NCBI GenBank assembly: GCA_019358945.1
Contig: JAHHIE010000025.1
Span: 25,839 to 89,838, forward strand
Source: Stenomitos rutilans HA7619-LM2
GTDB taxonomy: Bacteria > Cyanobacteriota > Cyanobacteriia > Leptolyngbyales > Leptolyngbyaceae
Reading direction: 5' to 3'
Length of the DNA stretch: 64,000 bases
The position numbers and the translations under genes are program-made. The notes under the pieces were generated by a model. That model did not search any database. It had not been told where the DNA came from and saw only the letters and a program-made list of their open reading frames with translations. How positions within the stretch are numbered: the first letter of the stretch is position 1; each line of letters opens with the position of its first letter. Below are positions 25,836-35,024 of the stretch, one piece after another.

Positions 25836-26716
25836 ACTGCTAGCCTGCCTGCCGCGCCGCCTATGGTGGTTGGCAAACCCAGCAATAATGTTTGCTCTAA
25901 CCACATCGTCCACGGGTCGCTGAGAGTAAGACGCTGAAAGAACCACAGCATCATCACAGCAGCGACTAATGACACCAGGTAAGACATCACCGTTTCACTC
26001 AGGGGACGTTGAAAAATACCTTGCTGCTGCCGACGTTTGCGCTGATCTGAAAAACCTGCCTCAAAGACAATGCCATACGAAATTAGCAGGGATGCTGCCA
26101 TGATTCCTAGCAGCCACGGCGCTGAAACAGCCGCCGCTAGCATTGGAATCTCATCAGTAGGCGAAATATTAAAGCCAATGACGATCGCGCCAATGAGAGT
26201 CGCACCAATATCAGCCAGGGTTGCATTGAGTGGGCTTGCGGCCTCCGCTTTGGATGGCGAACTACTATCGAGTGTTTGTGGCTCAGCGGCGCGAGTATCT
26301 CCCAAAAATTGACCAGCCAACGCAACTCCCAACGCAAACGGCACCGACTCAAAAATCACTTTGCCTAACGATTCGCGCAAAGGTGCGTCAAACGTCAATT
26401 CCCTCAAAAGCAAGAGCACAGAAGCCGAGCAAACTAAACCGATCGTCATTGCTTCTACCGTATCGGTAAAGGCTTCGTAGGGGCGAGACCGCCTCGTTCG
26501 ACGAAAACCTTCGGTGCGGTTGAGCCAAAAAACACCGATAAACGTACCGACGATCGCCATCACGATTCTGGGCGCTTCAGCCATCGAGCCAACCCACCAA
26601 ACCTCCATTGTGTAAAGCAGCGGAATACCAAACAAAAAGCCGCCACACGCTCCCCGCACAAGATCGTTCAGCTCAGTGGCCCACGCTGATTGGTGTCGTT
26701 TTTTTGCTAAAACCAT
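25832..26716 (-). CDS. TIGR02587 family integral membrane protein
   Basis: The start chosen is ATG 26716 (MVLAKKRHQSAWATELND) with a GGAAGAGAG purine run upstream; a TTG at 26755 extends the frame. About seven to eight membrane helices are visible. The N-terminal part LNDLVRGACGGFLFGIPLLYTMEVWW is a family signature. Its stop overlaps the TIGR02588 start (ATGA). The pair is conserved in several bacteria, but its function is undescribed. Confidence 0.85.
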   Translation of the reverse strand: MVLAKKRHQSAWATELNDLVRGACGGFLFGIPLLYTMEVWWVGSMAEAPRIVMAIVGTFIGVFWLNRTEGFRRTRRSRPYEAFTDTVEAMTIGLVCSASVLLLLRELTFDAPLRESLGKVIFESVPFALGVALAGQFLGDTRAAEPQTLDSSSPSKAEAASPLNATLADIGATLIGAIVIGFNISPTDEIPMLAAAVSAPWLLGIMAASLLISYGIVFEAGFSDQRKRRQQQGIFQRPLSETVMSYLVSLVAAVMMLWFFQRLTLSDPWTMWLEQTLLLGLPTTIGGAAGRLAV

Positions 26717-26894
26717 TTTTAGTCTCTCTTCCGCTCTCACAGCAGCGTTAGCCAACCGCTTGTAGAACTCGGTTGCACTTTCTGGGACGGCATTGAGCGC
26801 GCAAGCTTTTCAAGCTTTCCATGCCCCATTCACGACCCCCAAAATAACGTCAATCCCTTCTTGAGCGTCTATGCGAAATTGACAGATTACTAGT

Positions 26895-27320
26895 TTACGA
26901 GTGATTAACGGACAAAAGCTGATGGTTGAGAAAGATGACCAATTCTTCGACTGTAGAAAAACTTTGCGGATCGAAATGATTGCTCAGATCCAGCCCAAAT
27001 GAGACTAAGAAATCTTCAGTGAAGGATGTTTGCCAATCAAACCAGCAAACGAGTGGAAGGTAGAGATCTTCAGTTAGACGGTCATTTGGCCGCACTCTAG
27101 AAAACTCTAGCCCAGAATACGCCTGCATCTGGCTGTAGACAAAAGCGGCAACTGGCTGGGTAACTCCTTGCACCTGCCAGAATTGCTCAAACCACTCATC
27201 ACTGCTTAGGGCAGGGCGATCGCGCAGAAACCGATTAACCTGTTGGCGCGTGCGCAGATCAGGACTGAGATCAGCGTAAGCCCTTAAACTATCAAAAATG
27301 TTCCTGAGCCGTCGCCACAT
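26895..27320 (-). CDS. Hypothetical protein (141 aa)
   Basis: Not firmly recognised. The C-terminal half (RVRPNDRLTEDLYLPLVCWFDW, then SFGLDLSNHF and STVEELVIFLNHQL) has the helix pattern of small acyl-carrier-like or DUF1493-type domains: an R-P-x-D-R-L-x-E-D-L-x-L entry and a final helix. There is no D-S-L phosphopantetheine site. The N-terminal half is helical. The start is ATG at 27320. Confidence 0.5.
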   Translation of the reverse strand: MWRRLRNIFDSLRAYADLSPDLRTRQQVNRFLRDRPALSSDEWFEQFWQVQGVTQPVAAFVYSQMQAYSGLEFSRVRPNDRLTEDLYLPLVCWFDWQTSFTEDFLVSFGLDLSNHFDPQSFSTVEELVIFLNHQLLSVNHS

Positions 27321-27601
27321 GCGTCTAACATTGCCAAACTTTCCTTCAGTATTCCCACCCTCATAGGGATCTCTCTAGTGGAAAAGACTCTTGTATACGC
27401 TTGCTTACTGCTTGCCAGACAATCAGTTCAATGACAACTGACCTCAGCAAAACTGGATTTTTAACATCCAATTCAGGACATGGATTCCGCATAAGCAAAA
27501 AATTCCCTTTCCATTGCAAATCAGGAATTTTACTGAGCTGTATGGGGACGAGATGAGGGAACGCTAAGAATGTAACATCCACTTGGGGAGTGTTCAAGCG
27601 A

Positions 27602-28147
27602 GTGAAAACTACGTTTGAGGCTAAATTTTTGCAAGCTTTCGCTCAGCAACGTCGGGAGCAAGGGTTTACGTTGATTGAATTGCTGGTTGTGATCATTATT
27701 ATTGGCATCCTGTCATCGATCGCACTCCCGTCTTTTCTGAACCAGGCAAGCAAAGCAAAAGAGTCTGAAGCCAAGCAATACATTGGTGCCTCTAATCGTG
27801 CGCAGCAGGCGTATTACCTGGAGCGCAGTCAATTTGCTGTGAATTTTGTCTCGCTGGGTATTGGCATTAAAACCGACACCAACAATTTCACATATGGCAT
27901 TGACACAACCGCAGGCAGTACATCAGCGATTATCCGTAACGTTGCCTATCCCCGAAATACTGGGGTGCTGCGCGCCTATACCGGAGCCGTCGAGATTGAT
28001 AATGTCAATACGGCAGTCTTTACCGCGATCGCCATTCTCTGTCAGTCTCAAGCACCGTCAGGTGGCGATCCTACAGGTGTACTGTCGAATGTAGCGACTG
28101 GCACCCTCTCGCGCTGCAACACGGGCTGGCAAGAGTTGACGAAATAG
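27602..28147 (+). CDS. Type IV pilin-like protein
   Basis: A class III prepilin signal: a basic leader ends QQRREQG, then the cleavage site G-FTLIELLVVIIIIGILSSIALPSFLNQASKAKESEA, the standard N-terminal helix with Glu5. The C-terminal domain is 120 residues, with a probable disulfide loop between the cysteines of ILCQSQ and SRCNTG. The GTG at 27602 (MKTTFEAKFLQ-like) fits cyanobacterial pilin leaders; GGGGAG lies 11 bp upstream. The GTG at 27590 is the alternative. It would be processed by PilD and assembled in the envelope. A single pilin without other pil genes nearby is normal for cyanobacteria. Confidence 0.92.
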   Translation: MKTTFEAKFLQAFAQQRREQGFTLIELLVVIIIIGILSSIALPSFLNQASKAKESEAKQYIGASNRAQQAYYLERSQFAVNFVSLGIGIKTDTNNFTYGIDTTAGSTSAIIRNVAYPRNTGVLRAYTGAVEIDNVNTAVFTAIAILCQSQAPSGGDPTGVLSNVATGTLSRCNTGWQELTK

Positions 28148-28232
28148 GGTTCACTCAGTAGAGGTCGTCCTTGCATCGGTGACTCGGAGCTGAGAGCGAT
28201 AGAATAGGAAAGATTATTTTTCCCCTGCCCCT

Positions 28233-31200
28233 ATGCCCGATCGCGCCGACGGTTCTAAGCAAGCTAACGGTTCTAAGCATCCTATAGCTGAATCGCATGA
28301 CCATCCCGCCAGTCATGCCATCGCCCAAAATACGATTCGCATTCGAGGCGCACGCCAGCACAACCTGAAAGATATTGATCTGGAGCTACCCCGCGATCGC
28401 CTGATTGTGTTTACAGGCGTGTCCGGTTCGGGGAAGTCTTCGCTAGCCTTTGACACGATTTTTGCCGAAGGGCAGCGCCGCTACGTAGAATCACTCAGCG
28501 CCTACGCTCGCCAGTTTTTGGGCCAGGTTGATAAACCCGATGTGGACGCGATCGAAGGCTTGAGTCCGGCCATCTCCATTGACCAAAAATCGACCTCCCA
28601 TAATCCTCGCTCTACAGTCGGCACCGTCACCGAAATTTACGACTACCTGCGCCTGCTGTACGGACGGGCAGGCATTCCCCATTGTCCCCACTGCGATCGC
28701 TCCATTTCGCCGCAGTCCATCGATCAAATGGTTGATCGAGTGATGGAACTGCCCGATCGCACGCGCTTTCAGATTCTCGCGCCCGTCGTCCGAGGCAAGA
28801 AAGGGACGCATAAAAAGCAGTTATCCAGTCTGGCCGCTGATGGCTTTGTGCGTGTGCGTATCAATGGTGAAGTGCGAGAACTCAGCGATGCGATCGAGCT
28901 TGACAAAAACCAGGCGCACACGATCGAGATTGTGGTCGATCGTTTGATCAAAAAAGCAGGCATTGAAGAACGTCTGACCGACTCTCTCGGCACCTGTCTC
29001 AAGCATTCCGGTGGGATTGCAGTTATTGACGTTTTGCCGGACGAGGCAGAGGGCAGAGGGCAGAAGGCAGAAGGCAACGTAGTCGAACTTCCCACAGGCC
29101 AAGCTCTCCGTGCTGCCGAAAAAGGCGGCAACTACGGTATCTCCGACCCCACACCCCACACCCCACACCCTACTCCCCTCATTTTTTCCGAAAACTTCGC
29201 CTGCCCCGAACACGGCGCTGTGATGGAAGAACTGTCCCCCCGCTTGTTTTCCTTTAATTCACCCTACGGTGCTTGTCCTGCCTGTCATGGGTTGGGCAGT
29301 CATCGCAAGTTCTCCGCCGAACTGGTGGTGCCCAATCCGGATTTGCCCGTGTATGCGGCGATCGCGCCCTGGTCAGATAAAGACAATACCTATTACCTGT
29401 CGCTGCTTTGTAGCGTCGCCACTGCCTTTGGGTTCGATATTCAAACGCAGTGGAGCCAGTTGACAGAGGAACAACGCCACATTTTGCTGCACGGGTCTCA
29501 AGAGGCGATCTGGATTGAAACTGATTCTCGCTATCGGCAGAATAAAGGCTACCAGCGTCGCTATGAAGGCGCGTTGCCGCTGCTAGAAAAACAATATCAG
29601 GAAGCCAATTCAGACGTTTATAAGCAGAAACTAGAGCAATACCTGGTCGATCAACCCTGCGAAGACTGCAAGGGCAAACGGCTGAAGCCAGAAGCACTCT
29701 CTGTCAAGTTGGGACAGTTTCGCATTGCTGATTTGACGAGCGTTTCAATTCGAGACTGTTTAAATCAGGTGAACAGCATTGAGTTGAGCCAACGACAGGC
29801 ACAGATTGCCGATCTGGTGCTGCGTGAAATCAAAGCACGCTTGCAATTTCTCTTGGACGTGGGGCTAGATTATCTCACCTTGAACCGGACGGCTATGACG
29901 CTTTCGGGTGGCGAGGCGCAACGTATTCGTTTGGCAACCCAAATTGGCTCTGGACTAACGGGCGTTCTCTACGTCCTGGATGAGCCGAGCATTGGGCTGC
30001 ATCAGCGTGACAATGCCCGGTTGCTCAAAACCCTGCATCGGCTCCGCAATTTAGGCAATACGCTGATTGTGGTGGAGCATGATGAAGAAACGATTCGCGC
30101 TGCCGATTATGTGGTGGATATTGGTCCTGGTGCAGGAGTGCACGGTGGGCGTATTGTGTCTCAAGGTAGCCTGCAAGCGATGCTGGATGCTCCCGATTCG
30201 TTGACAGGCGCTTACTTGTCAGGTCGAGAAGTGATCGCAACACCTGCTCAGCGTCGATCGGGTAATGGTCGCGCCCTCAAAATCCGCAATGCTTACCGTA
30301 ATAATCTGAAGCAAATTGATGTCGAAATTCCGCTGGGCAAATTGGTGTCTGTGACAGGCGTTTCAGGTTCGGGTAAATCCACGCTCATTAACGAACTGCT
30401 CTATCCGGCGCTGCAAAACCACTTTGGCAGCAAGATACCCCAGCCCAAGGAAATGGAGCCGATCGCAGGCTTGAGTGCATTAGACAAAGCGATCGTCATT
30501 GACCAATCTCCGATCGGGCGAACCCCTCGTTCCAATCCCGCGACCTATACGGGCACCTTTGACATCATTCGGGATGTCTTTGCCGAAACGATCGAAGCCA
30601 AAGCCAGAGGATACAAGCCCGGTCAATTCTCCTTTAACGTTAAAGGGGGACGCTGTGAAGCCTGCGGTGGTCAGGGCGTCAACGTCATTGAAATGAACTT
30701 TTTGCCCGATGTCTATGTGCAGTGCGAAGTCTGCAAAGGTGCCCGCTATAACCGCGAAACGCTTCAGGTGAAGTTCAAAGGCAAATCGATCGCGGATGTG
30801 CTAGGCATGACCGTTGATGAAGCGCTGGAGTTTTGCAAAAATATTCCTCAAGCCGCAGCACGCTTGCAAACATTAGTAGATGTCGGTCTAGGCTACGTTC
30901 GCTTGGGACAAACCGCACCCACTCTTTCCGGTGGTGAAGCCCAACGGGTCAAGCTGGCAACGGAACTCTCTCGCCGCGCGACAGGCAAAACCCTTTACCT
31001 CATCGACGAACCCACAACAGGTCTCTCCTTTTATGACGTTCACAAGCTTTTAGACGTGCTGCAACGTCTGGTAGACAAAGGCAACACGGTTTTAGTGATC
31101 GAGCATAATCTGGATGTCATCCGCTGCTCTGATTGGGTGATTGACTTGGGGCCAGAGGGGGGCGATAGAGGGGGCGAAATTATTGCTGTCGGTACTCCCG

Positions 31201-31289
31201 AAGAAGTGGCCGAAAACACTCACTCTCACACAGGTCACTACCTCAAACAGGTACTACAGCAATACCCACCCGTCCCTGCAACCGCATAA
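28233..31289 (+). CDS. uvrA: Excinuclease ABC subunit A (UvrA) with in-frame repeat insertion
   Basis: The DNA-damage recognition ATPase of nucleotide excision repair. There are two ABC modules: Walker [19 protein letters not shown] near residue 62 and [18 protein letters not shown] near 710. ABC signatures are [12 protein letters not shown] and [12 protein letters not shown], and zinc-type cysteine pairs are [21 protein letters not shown] and CEACGGQG...CEVCKG. The first 35 residues are a non-conserved Ser/His-rich extension. Residues 271-315 ([11 protein letters not shown], then [11 protein letters not shown]) replace a short loop. They are encoded partly by two period-7 repeats, adding about 45 residues just before the [11 protein letters not shown] block. 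Otherwise it is complete. Confidence 0.97.
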   Translation: MPDRADGSKQANGSKHPIAESHDHPASHAIAQNTIRIRGARQHNLKDIDLELPRDRLIVFTGVSGSGKSSLAFDTIFAEGQRRYVESLSAYARQFLGQVDKPDVDAIEGLSPAISIDQKSTSHNPRSTVGTVTEIYDYLRLLYGRAGIPHCPHCDRSISPQSIDQMVDRVMELPDRTRFQILAPVVRGKKGTHKKQLSSLAADGFVRVRINGEVRELSDAIELDKNQAHTIEIVVDRLIKKAGIEERLTDSLGTCLKHSGGIAVIDVLPDEAEGRGQKAEGNVVELPTGQALRAAEKGGNYGISDPTPHTPHPTPLIFSENFACPEHGAVMEELSPRLFSFNSPYGACPACHGLGSHRKFSAELVVPNPDLPVYAAIAPWSDKDNTYYLSLLCSVATAFGFDIQTQWSQLTEEQRHILLHGSQEAIWIETDSRYRQNKGYQRRYEGALPLLEKQYQEANSDVYKQKLEQYLVDQPCEDCKGKRLKPEALSVKLGQFRIADLTSVSIRDCLNQVNSIELSQRQAQIADLVLREIKARLQFLLDVGLDYLTLNRTAMTLSGGEAQRIRLATQIGSGLTGVLYVLDEPSIGLHQRDNARLLKTLHRLRNLGNTLIVVEHDEETIRAADYVVDIGPGAGVHGGRIVSQGSLQAMLDAPDSLTGAYLSGREVIATPAQRRSGNGRALKIRNAYRNNLKQIDVEIPLGKLVSVTGVSGSGKSTLINELLYPALQNHFGSKIPQPKEMEPIAGLSALDKAIVIDQSPIGRTPRSNPATYTGTFDIIRDVFAETIEAKARGYKPGQFSFNVKGGRCEACGGQGVNVIEMNFLPDVYVQCEVCKGARYNRETLQVKFKGKSIADVLGMTVDEALEFCKNIPQAAARLQTLVDVGLGYVRLGQTAPTLSGGEAQRVKLATELSRRATGKTLYLIDEPTTGLSFYDVHKLLDVLQRLVDKGNTVLVIEHNLDVIRCSDWVIDLGPEGGDRGGEIIAVGTPEEVAENTHSHTGHYLKQVLQQYPPVPATA
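29043..29178. repeat. Two heptanucleotide repeat blocks inside uvrA
   Basis: GCAGAGG/GCAGAAG runs at about 29046-29075, and CCCCACA repeats three times at about 29149-29171. Both are in frame within uvrA and bracket about 75 bp of non-repetitive sequence. Confidence 0.9.
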
Positions 31290-31327
31290 GGCATGATAGA
31301 GAAACGCAAGTAGGAAGAGTATTAGCA

Positions 31328-31879
31328 ATGGTCATCTCTACAGTTGCTCTGAATCAGCCTCCCGTCGTCTTGATCGAAGACTACCTGCTCAATCCTCCCG
31401 ATCACATGGAATGGGTGGATGGGCAACTCGTAGAAAAGAATGATATGACGCTGAAGACAAGCCGAGTGCAGTTAACGTTGGGGCGGTTGTGGAGTGACTA
31501 CAAAAATACACACAATCTCGGCGGAGAGTGTTACACAGAGACACCTTGTCGTACCAATCAGCAAATCCGTCGTCCTGATCTGGCGTATTTGACACCCGAA
31601 CTGCTGGCCCAATTTGGTGAACCGAACGTCTTTCCCCAGGTATTCCCGCTGCTTGCCGAGATTGTTTCGCCAACCGACTGTGCTGAGGACGTGTTCAACA
31701 AGGCAAGTGAGTATCTGGAAGCTGGCTGCCAGGAGGTGTGGCTGGTCTTCCCCGACAGTGGTTGGATTGTAGTATTAACACCACAAAGCCGATCGCTCGT
31801 TACCAGAGGCGAAAACGTCAGCACTCAGACCATTCTGACTGGATTTAGCGTGCCCATAGATGACTTACTGGGTCGATAA
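31328..31879 (+). CDS. Uma2 family (PD-(D/E)XK-like) protein
   Basis: The second Uma2 paralogue in the window, 183 aa. Recognisable blocks are HMEWVDGQLVEKNDMTL, RRPDLAYLTPELL, PLLAEIVSPTDCAEDV and EYLEAGCQEVWLVFPDSGWIVV, typical of the family. The acidic D in RRPDLAY and E in AEIVSP are the putative nuclease residues. It follows uvrA by 38 bp, so read-through is possible. Function is unknown. Confidence 0.9.
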   Translation: MVISTVALNQPPVVLIEDYLLNPPDHMEWVDGQLVEKNDMTLKTSRVQLTLGRLWSDYKNTHNLGGECYTETPCRTNQQIRRPDLAYLTPELLAQFGEPNVFPQVFPLLAEIVSPTDCAEDVFNKASEYLEAGCQEVWLVFPDSGWIVVLTPQSRSLVTRGENVSTQTILTGFSVPIDDLLGR

Positions 31880-31980
31880 AATGCAATCATGCGAATCTGT
31901 ACAGCCTCGATCGCAAAGCTGAATGCTGATCGCTGATCGCTTTCAACTGCCCTACTACCAAAAACTCGGTGATACCCTTC

Positions 31981-33252
31981 ATGACTCCCAGTGTTGAAAT
32001 TATCTGTGTTGGTACCGAATTGCTCTTGGGCGACATTCTCAACAGCAATGCTCAATTCTTAGCGCAAGCATTGGCCCAGCTAGGGATGGCTCACTACTAC
32101 CAAACAGTGGTGGGAGACAATCCAGAGCGTATTAAAGACGTTGTGAAGATTGCCAGCGATCGAGCCCAACTCCTCATCTTCACAGGTGGCTTAGGGCCTA
32201 CCCCTGACGATCTGACCCATGAGACGCTAGCAGCTTGCTTCGGTGTGCCCCTCGTGGAGCATCCCGAGATTCTTGCAGACATTACCCGTAAGTTTGCCCA
32301 GCGCGGGCGCACCATGACGGCTAACAATCGCAAACAGGCACTCTTGCCGGAAGGCGCAGTCGTGCTGACTAACGACTCTGGCAGCGCCCCAGGTATCATC
32401 TGGCAACCGACACCAGGACTCACCATTCTGACCTTTCCAGGCGTACCCGCAGAAATGCAGCGCATGTGGCGCGAGGTAGCCGTTCCGTATCTGCAAAGCC
32501 AGGGCTGGGGGCAAACAACTATCCACAGCCGCACGCTAAAATTTTGGGGCATTTCAGAATCGGCACTGGCAGAAAAGGTCAACACCTTTTTCGACCTTCA
32601 GAACCCGACGGTTGCTCCCTATGCCAATCATGGTGAAGTGAAACTCCGGATTTCTGCCCGTGCAAACTCCGAAGCAGAAGCTCAGCAACTGATCGCACCT
32701 GTAGAGCAGCAGCTTCGCCAGATTGGTGGCATCAACTGCTACGGTGCAGACAGCGATTCGCTTGCGTCTGTCGTGGGTGCCTTGCTCAAAGCCGATCGGT
32801 CAACGCTTGCGGTTGCTGAGTCATGTACAGGAGGAGGCTTGGGCGAAGCGATTACGTCCGTCCCCGGTAGCTCTAGCTATTTCTGGGGTGGGGTCATTTC
32901 TTACGACAACGTTATCAAGGTACGGCTGCTGGATGTCAGTGAGCAAGATCTGGCTGCACAGGGTGCGGTTAGTCATATTGTCGCCAAACAAATGGCAGTT
33001 GGGGTGCGATCACGCCTTGGCACCACTTGGGGATTAAGCATTACAGGCATCGCTGGCCCGGACGGTGGTACAGCAGACAAGCCAGTTGGGTTGGTCTATA
33101 TCGGGCTGGCAGAAGCGGATGACGTGCAGAGCTTTGAGCATCAGTTTGGCACCTTACGGGGACGGGATTGGATTCGTAGGCTCAGCGCTGCTATTGCGCT
33201 AGATCTTTTACGACGAGCAATAATAAACAAATCATTAATAAAGTTGACATAA
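31981..33252 (+). CDS. cinA: CinA family protein
   Basis: Two domains. The N-terminal MoCF-like domain has CVGTELLLGDILNSNAQFLAQ and FTGGLGPTPDDLT, known for ADP-ribose pyrophosphatase activity. The C-terminal CinA domain has VAESCTGGGLGEAITSVPGSSSYFWGG and ITGIAGPDGGTADKPVGLV, the nicotinamide mononucleotide deamidase. Together these recycle NMN to NaMN. The ATG at 31981 (MTPSVEIICVGTE) fits the family; a GTG four codons upstream is an alternative. The 423-aa length is normal. A short CTGATCG heptad run lies just upstream. Confidence 0.95.
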   Translation: MTPSVEIICVGTELLLGDILNSNAQFLAQALAQLGMAHYYQTVVGDNPERIKDVVKIASDRAQLLIFTGGLGPTPDDLTHETLAACFGVPLVEHPEILADITRKFAQRGRTMTANNRKQALLPEGAVVLTNDSGSAPGIIWQPTPGLTILTFPGVPAEMQRMWREVAVPYLQSQGWGQTTIHSRTLKFWGISESALAEKVNTFFDLQNPTVAPYANHGEVKLRISARANSEAEAQQLIAPVEQQLRQIGGINCYGADSDSLASVVGALLKADRSTLAVAESCTGGGLGEAITSVPGSSSYFWGGVISYDNVIKVRLLDVSEQDLAAQGAVSHIVAKQMAVGVRSRLGTTWGLSITGIAGPDGGTADKPVGLVYIGLAEADDVQSFEHQFGTLRGRDWIRRLSAAIALDLLRRAIINKSLIKLT

Positions 33253-33463
33253 TTACTAGAGGTACTTGCTTATCTGCAACGTTTGATTAAGACTTAGATA
33301 AGGTGACCCAAATTTATGGAATCTCTACAGTCTTTTTCCGGGCTGTTAACTAATTGATAAATTGGGTACAATTTTAGATAAGTGATCAGGTTGAATCGGC
33401 CCCGCGATCGGTGGTGACGACTGTGGGTGACGACCAGACCATAGCGAAGGAGCAATCTGTTCA

Positions 33464-33598
33464 ATGGATTACCTTGAGAAGGTACTTGAAAAAGTAAAAG
33501 AATGGGCGCGCAAGCTGATTGAAGCGATTCTTGGGCCTGAAGGACAGCCCGAAGGTGAGCTGATTCCCATTCCGGTCAAGGATTCTCAGCGTCGCTAA
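33464..33598 (+). CDS. Conserved small cyanobacterial protein (44 aa)
   Basis: The ATG at 33464 follows AAGGAG by about 11 bp. The peptide starts MDYLEKVLEKVKEWARKLIE, an amphipathic helix. It continues AILGPEGQPEGELIPIPVKD and ends RR; the Pro/Glu tail with PIPV resembles small cyanobacterial proteins I have seen annotated as hypothetical. It stands alone between cinA and aroQ. The upstream 210 bp holds no other gene and probably its promoter (around TTGATAA-N-TACAATTTTAGATAA). Confidence 0.75.
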   Translation: MDYLEKVLEKVKEWARKLIEAILGPEGQPEGELIPIPVKDSQRR

Positions 33599-33710
33599 CC
33601 TGTTTTGTAGCTGTCTTGTTCATGATTGAACCAGGCGCTTCGTTTGAGGTGGTTTTGATGCGAAGAGTACGCAACCTTCCCTTGTGACAGCTTCTGGCGC
33701 TTGCTCACCT

Positions 33711-34190
33711 ATGCATACACCTAAGAGAGAAGGCTTTAGAGGTTTGCTTAGTCTTCTAGTTCTCCACGGTCCAAACTTGAATCTATTGGGCAAGCGGGAG
33801 CCAAGTATTTATGGCTCTATGACCCTTGATAGTATTACGCGGCAGCTTGAGCAGTCTGCCGAATCCCTTCGAGTAAAGCTTTCGTCGCTTCAGTCTAATC
33901 ATGAAGGCGCTCTCGTTGATGCGATCCACGCGGCTCTGGGGCAGCATCAAGGGATTTTGATCAATGCAGGTGCTTACACGCATACCAGCGTTGCCATTCG
34001 CGATGCGATTGCGGCTGTCGCCATTCCCACCGTCGAGGTGCATCTTAGCAACCTTTATCGCCGCGAGACGTTTCGCCATCATTCTTACATCGCGCCAGTT
34101 GCGATTGGGCAAATCAGCGGGTTTGGAGCAGACAGCTATCGTTTAGGGTTAGAGGCACTGGTACATTACCTGAATCATACCGAGGGCTGA
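33711..34190 (+). CDS. aroQ: 3-dehydroquinate dehydratase, type II
   Basis: The third step of the shikimate pathway. The family blocks are [53 protein letters not shown] and [26 protein letters not shown]. The tyrosine of SIYG, the histidine of EVHLSN and the arginines of the mobile loop are in place. The ATG at 33711 gives 159 aa; the frame is open to a GTG at 33684. Complete and probably functional. Confidence 0.95.
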   Translation: MHTPKREGFRGLLSLLVLHGPNLNLLGKREPSIYGSMTLDSITRQLEQSAESLRVKLSSLQSNHEGALVDAIHAALGQHQGILINAGAYTHTSVAIRDAIAAVAIPTVEVHLSNLYRRETFRHHSYIAPVAIGQISGFGADSYRLGLEALVHYLNHTEG

Positions 34191-34386
34191 GAAGCAGTCA
34201 GCAATAGCGGTTAGAGTACTTTCGACTGTTGGCTTTCACTTTTGCCTTTTACCTTCTCCCCCCTACTCCTCAATCCTTCCAAGCAATCGCGCTCAAATTT
34301 CTTCGTGCGGGTGTTATTGATACAGCAAATGTGGTTCAATCGGGTGACATTGGTTGCGGAATCATGAGCGTATCGCCCCGAATGGA

Positions 34387-34803
34387 ATGAAGACAACGGT
34401 TTATCTTGCTGTAAACGGTACCCTGATGCGGGGGCTGGAACTGAACGCCAACATGGAACTTGTGGAAGCAGAGTTTGTGCGGGAGGCGTTCACAGAGCCG
34501 ACGTATCGCCTGTGGTCGATTAACGATCGCCATCCAGCGATGATGCGGGTCAGCGCAGGTGGCACTGCGATCGCGGTTGAGGTTTGGGCCGTGCCTGCTA
34601 GCAAAATGGCGTTTCTGCTGCTGCTGGAACCACCTGGACTTTCGATCGGCAAAGTGCGCTTAGCCGATGGCGAAGAGGTGCTGGGTGTGATCGGTGAACC
34701 CATTCTCTGTGAAGGGAAGCGAGAAATTACGGCATGGGGCGGTTGGCGAGCATATATTGCCGATCCAGCGGGACAAAAAGCAACGGCAACGGAGATGGTA
34801 TGA
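34387..34803 (+). CDS. Allophanate hydrolase C-terminal-domain-like protein
   Basis: The sequence AVNGTLMRGLELNANM, PTYRLWSINDRHPAMMRV, GTAIAVEVWAVPASKMAFLLLLEPPGLSIGKVRLADGEEVLGVIGEP matches the gamma-glutamylcyclotransferase-like fold found at the C-terminus of allophanate hydrolase (AtzF/DUR1). Here it is a free protein. The ATG at 34387 is preferred to a TTG at 34354. It is translationally coupled (ATGA) to the AtzG-like gene and followed by atzE, so it is probably part of the same amide-hydrolysing unit. Whether it has its own decarboxylating role, as in AtzF, is inference. Confidence 0.82.
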   Translation: MKTTVYLAVNGTLMRGLELNANMELVEAEFVREAFTEPTYRLWSINDRHPAMMRVSAGGTAIAVEVWAVPASKMAFLLLLEPPGLSIGKVRLADGEEVLGVIGEPILCEGKREITAWGGWRAYIADPAGQKATATEMV

Positions 34804-34988
34804 CAGAAAATCCAGTTGATACAGCCGTTTTAGTGGATTACCTTGCGGCACTGGTCGCCTTGCCGCTACAGCCGGAGCATCGATCAGGGGTGGTTGATAA
34901 TTTTGTCCGCATTGTGGCGATCGCGCAACTCGTCAATGAATTTCCCCTGCCAGACGACATTGAGATCGCATCCATCTTTGAACCCTAG
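34800..34988 (+). CDS. AtzG-like (DUF4089) small subunit
   Basis: A 62-aa protein starting at ATG 34800, overlapping the previous stop by 4 bp. The sequence VDYLAALVALPLQPEHRSGVVDNFVRIVAIAQLVNEFPLPDDIEIASIFEP is the typical GatC-like wrap-around subunit of AtzE-type amidases: two helices and a final proline/acid-rich extended tail. AtzG stabilises AtzE in the known AtzEG complex. The AtzE-family gene begins 36 bp downstream. Confidence 0.88.
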   Translation: MTENPVDTAVLVDYLAALVALPLQPEHRSGVVDNFVRIVAIAQLVNEFPLPDDIEIASIFEP

Positions 34989-35024
34989 CCGTTGCCTTCG
35001 ACATTGAATTCATCACCTTAAACC

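Noticed and set aside
27361..27597. A 78-codon minus-strand frame overlapping the pilin start.
   Set aside because: It overlaps the pilin 5' end and has no recognisable features; could be real, but not supportable.
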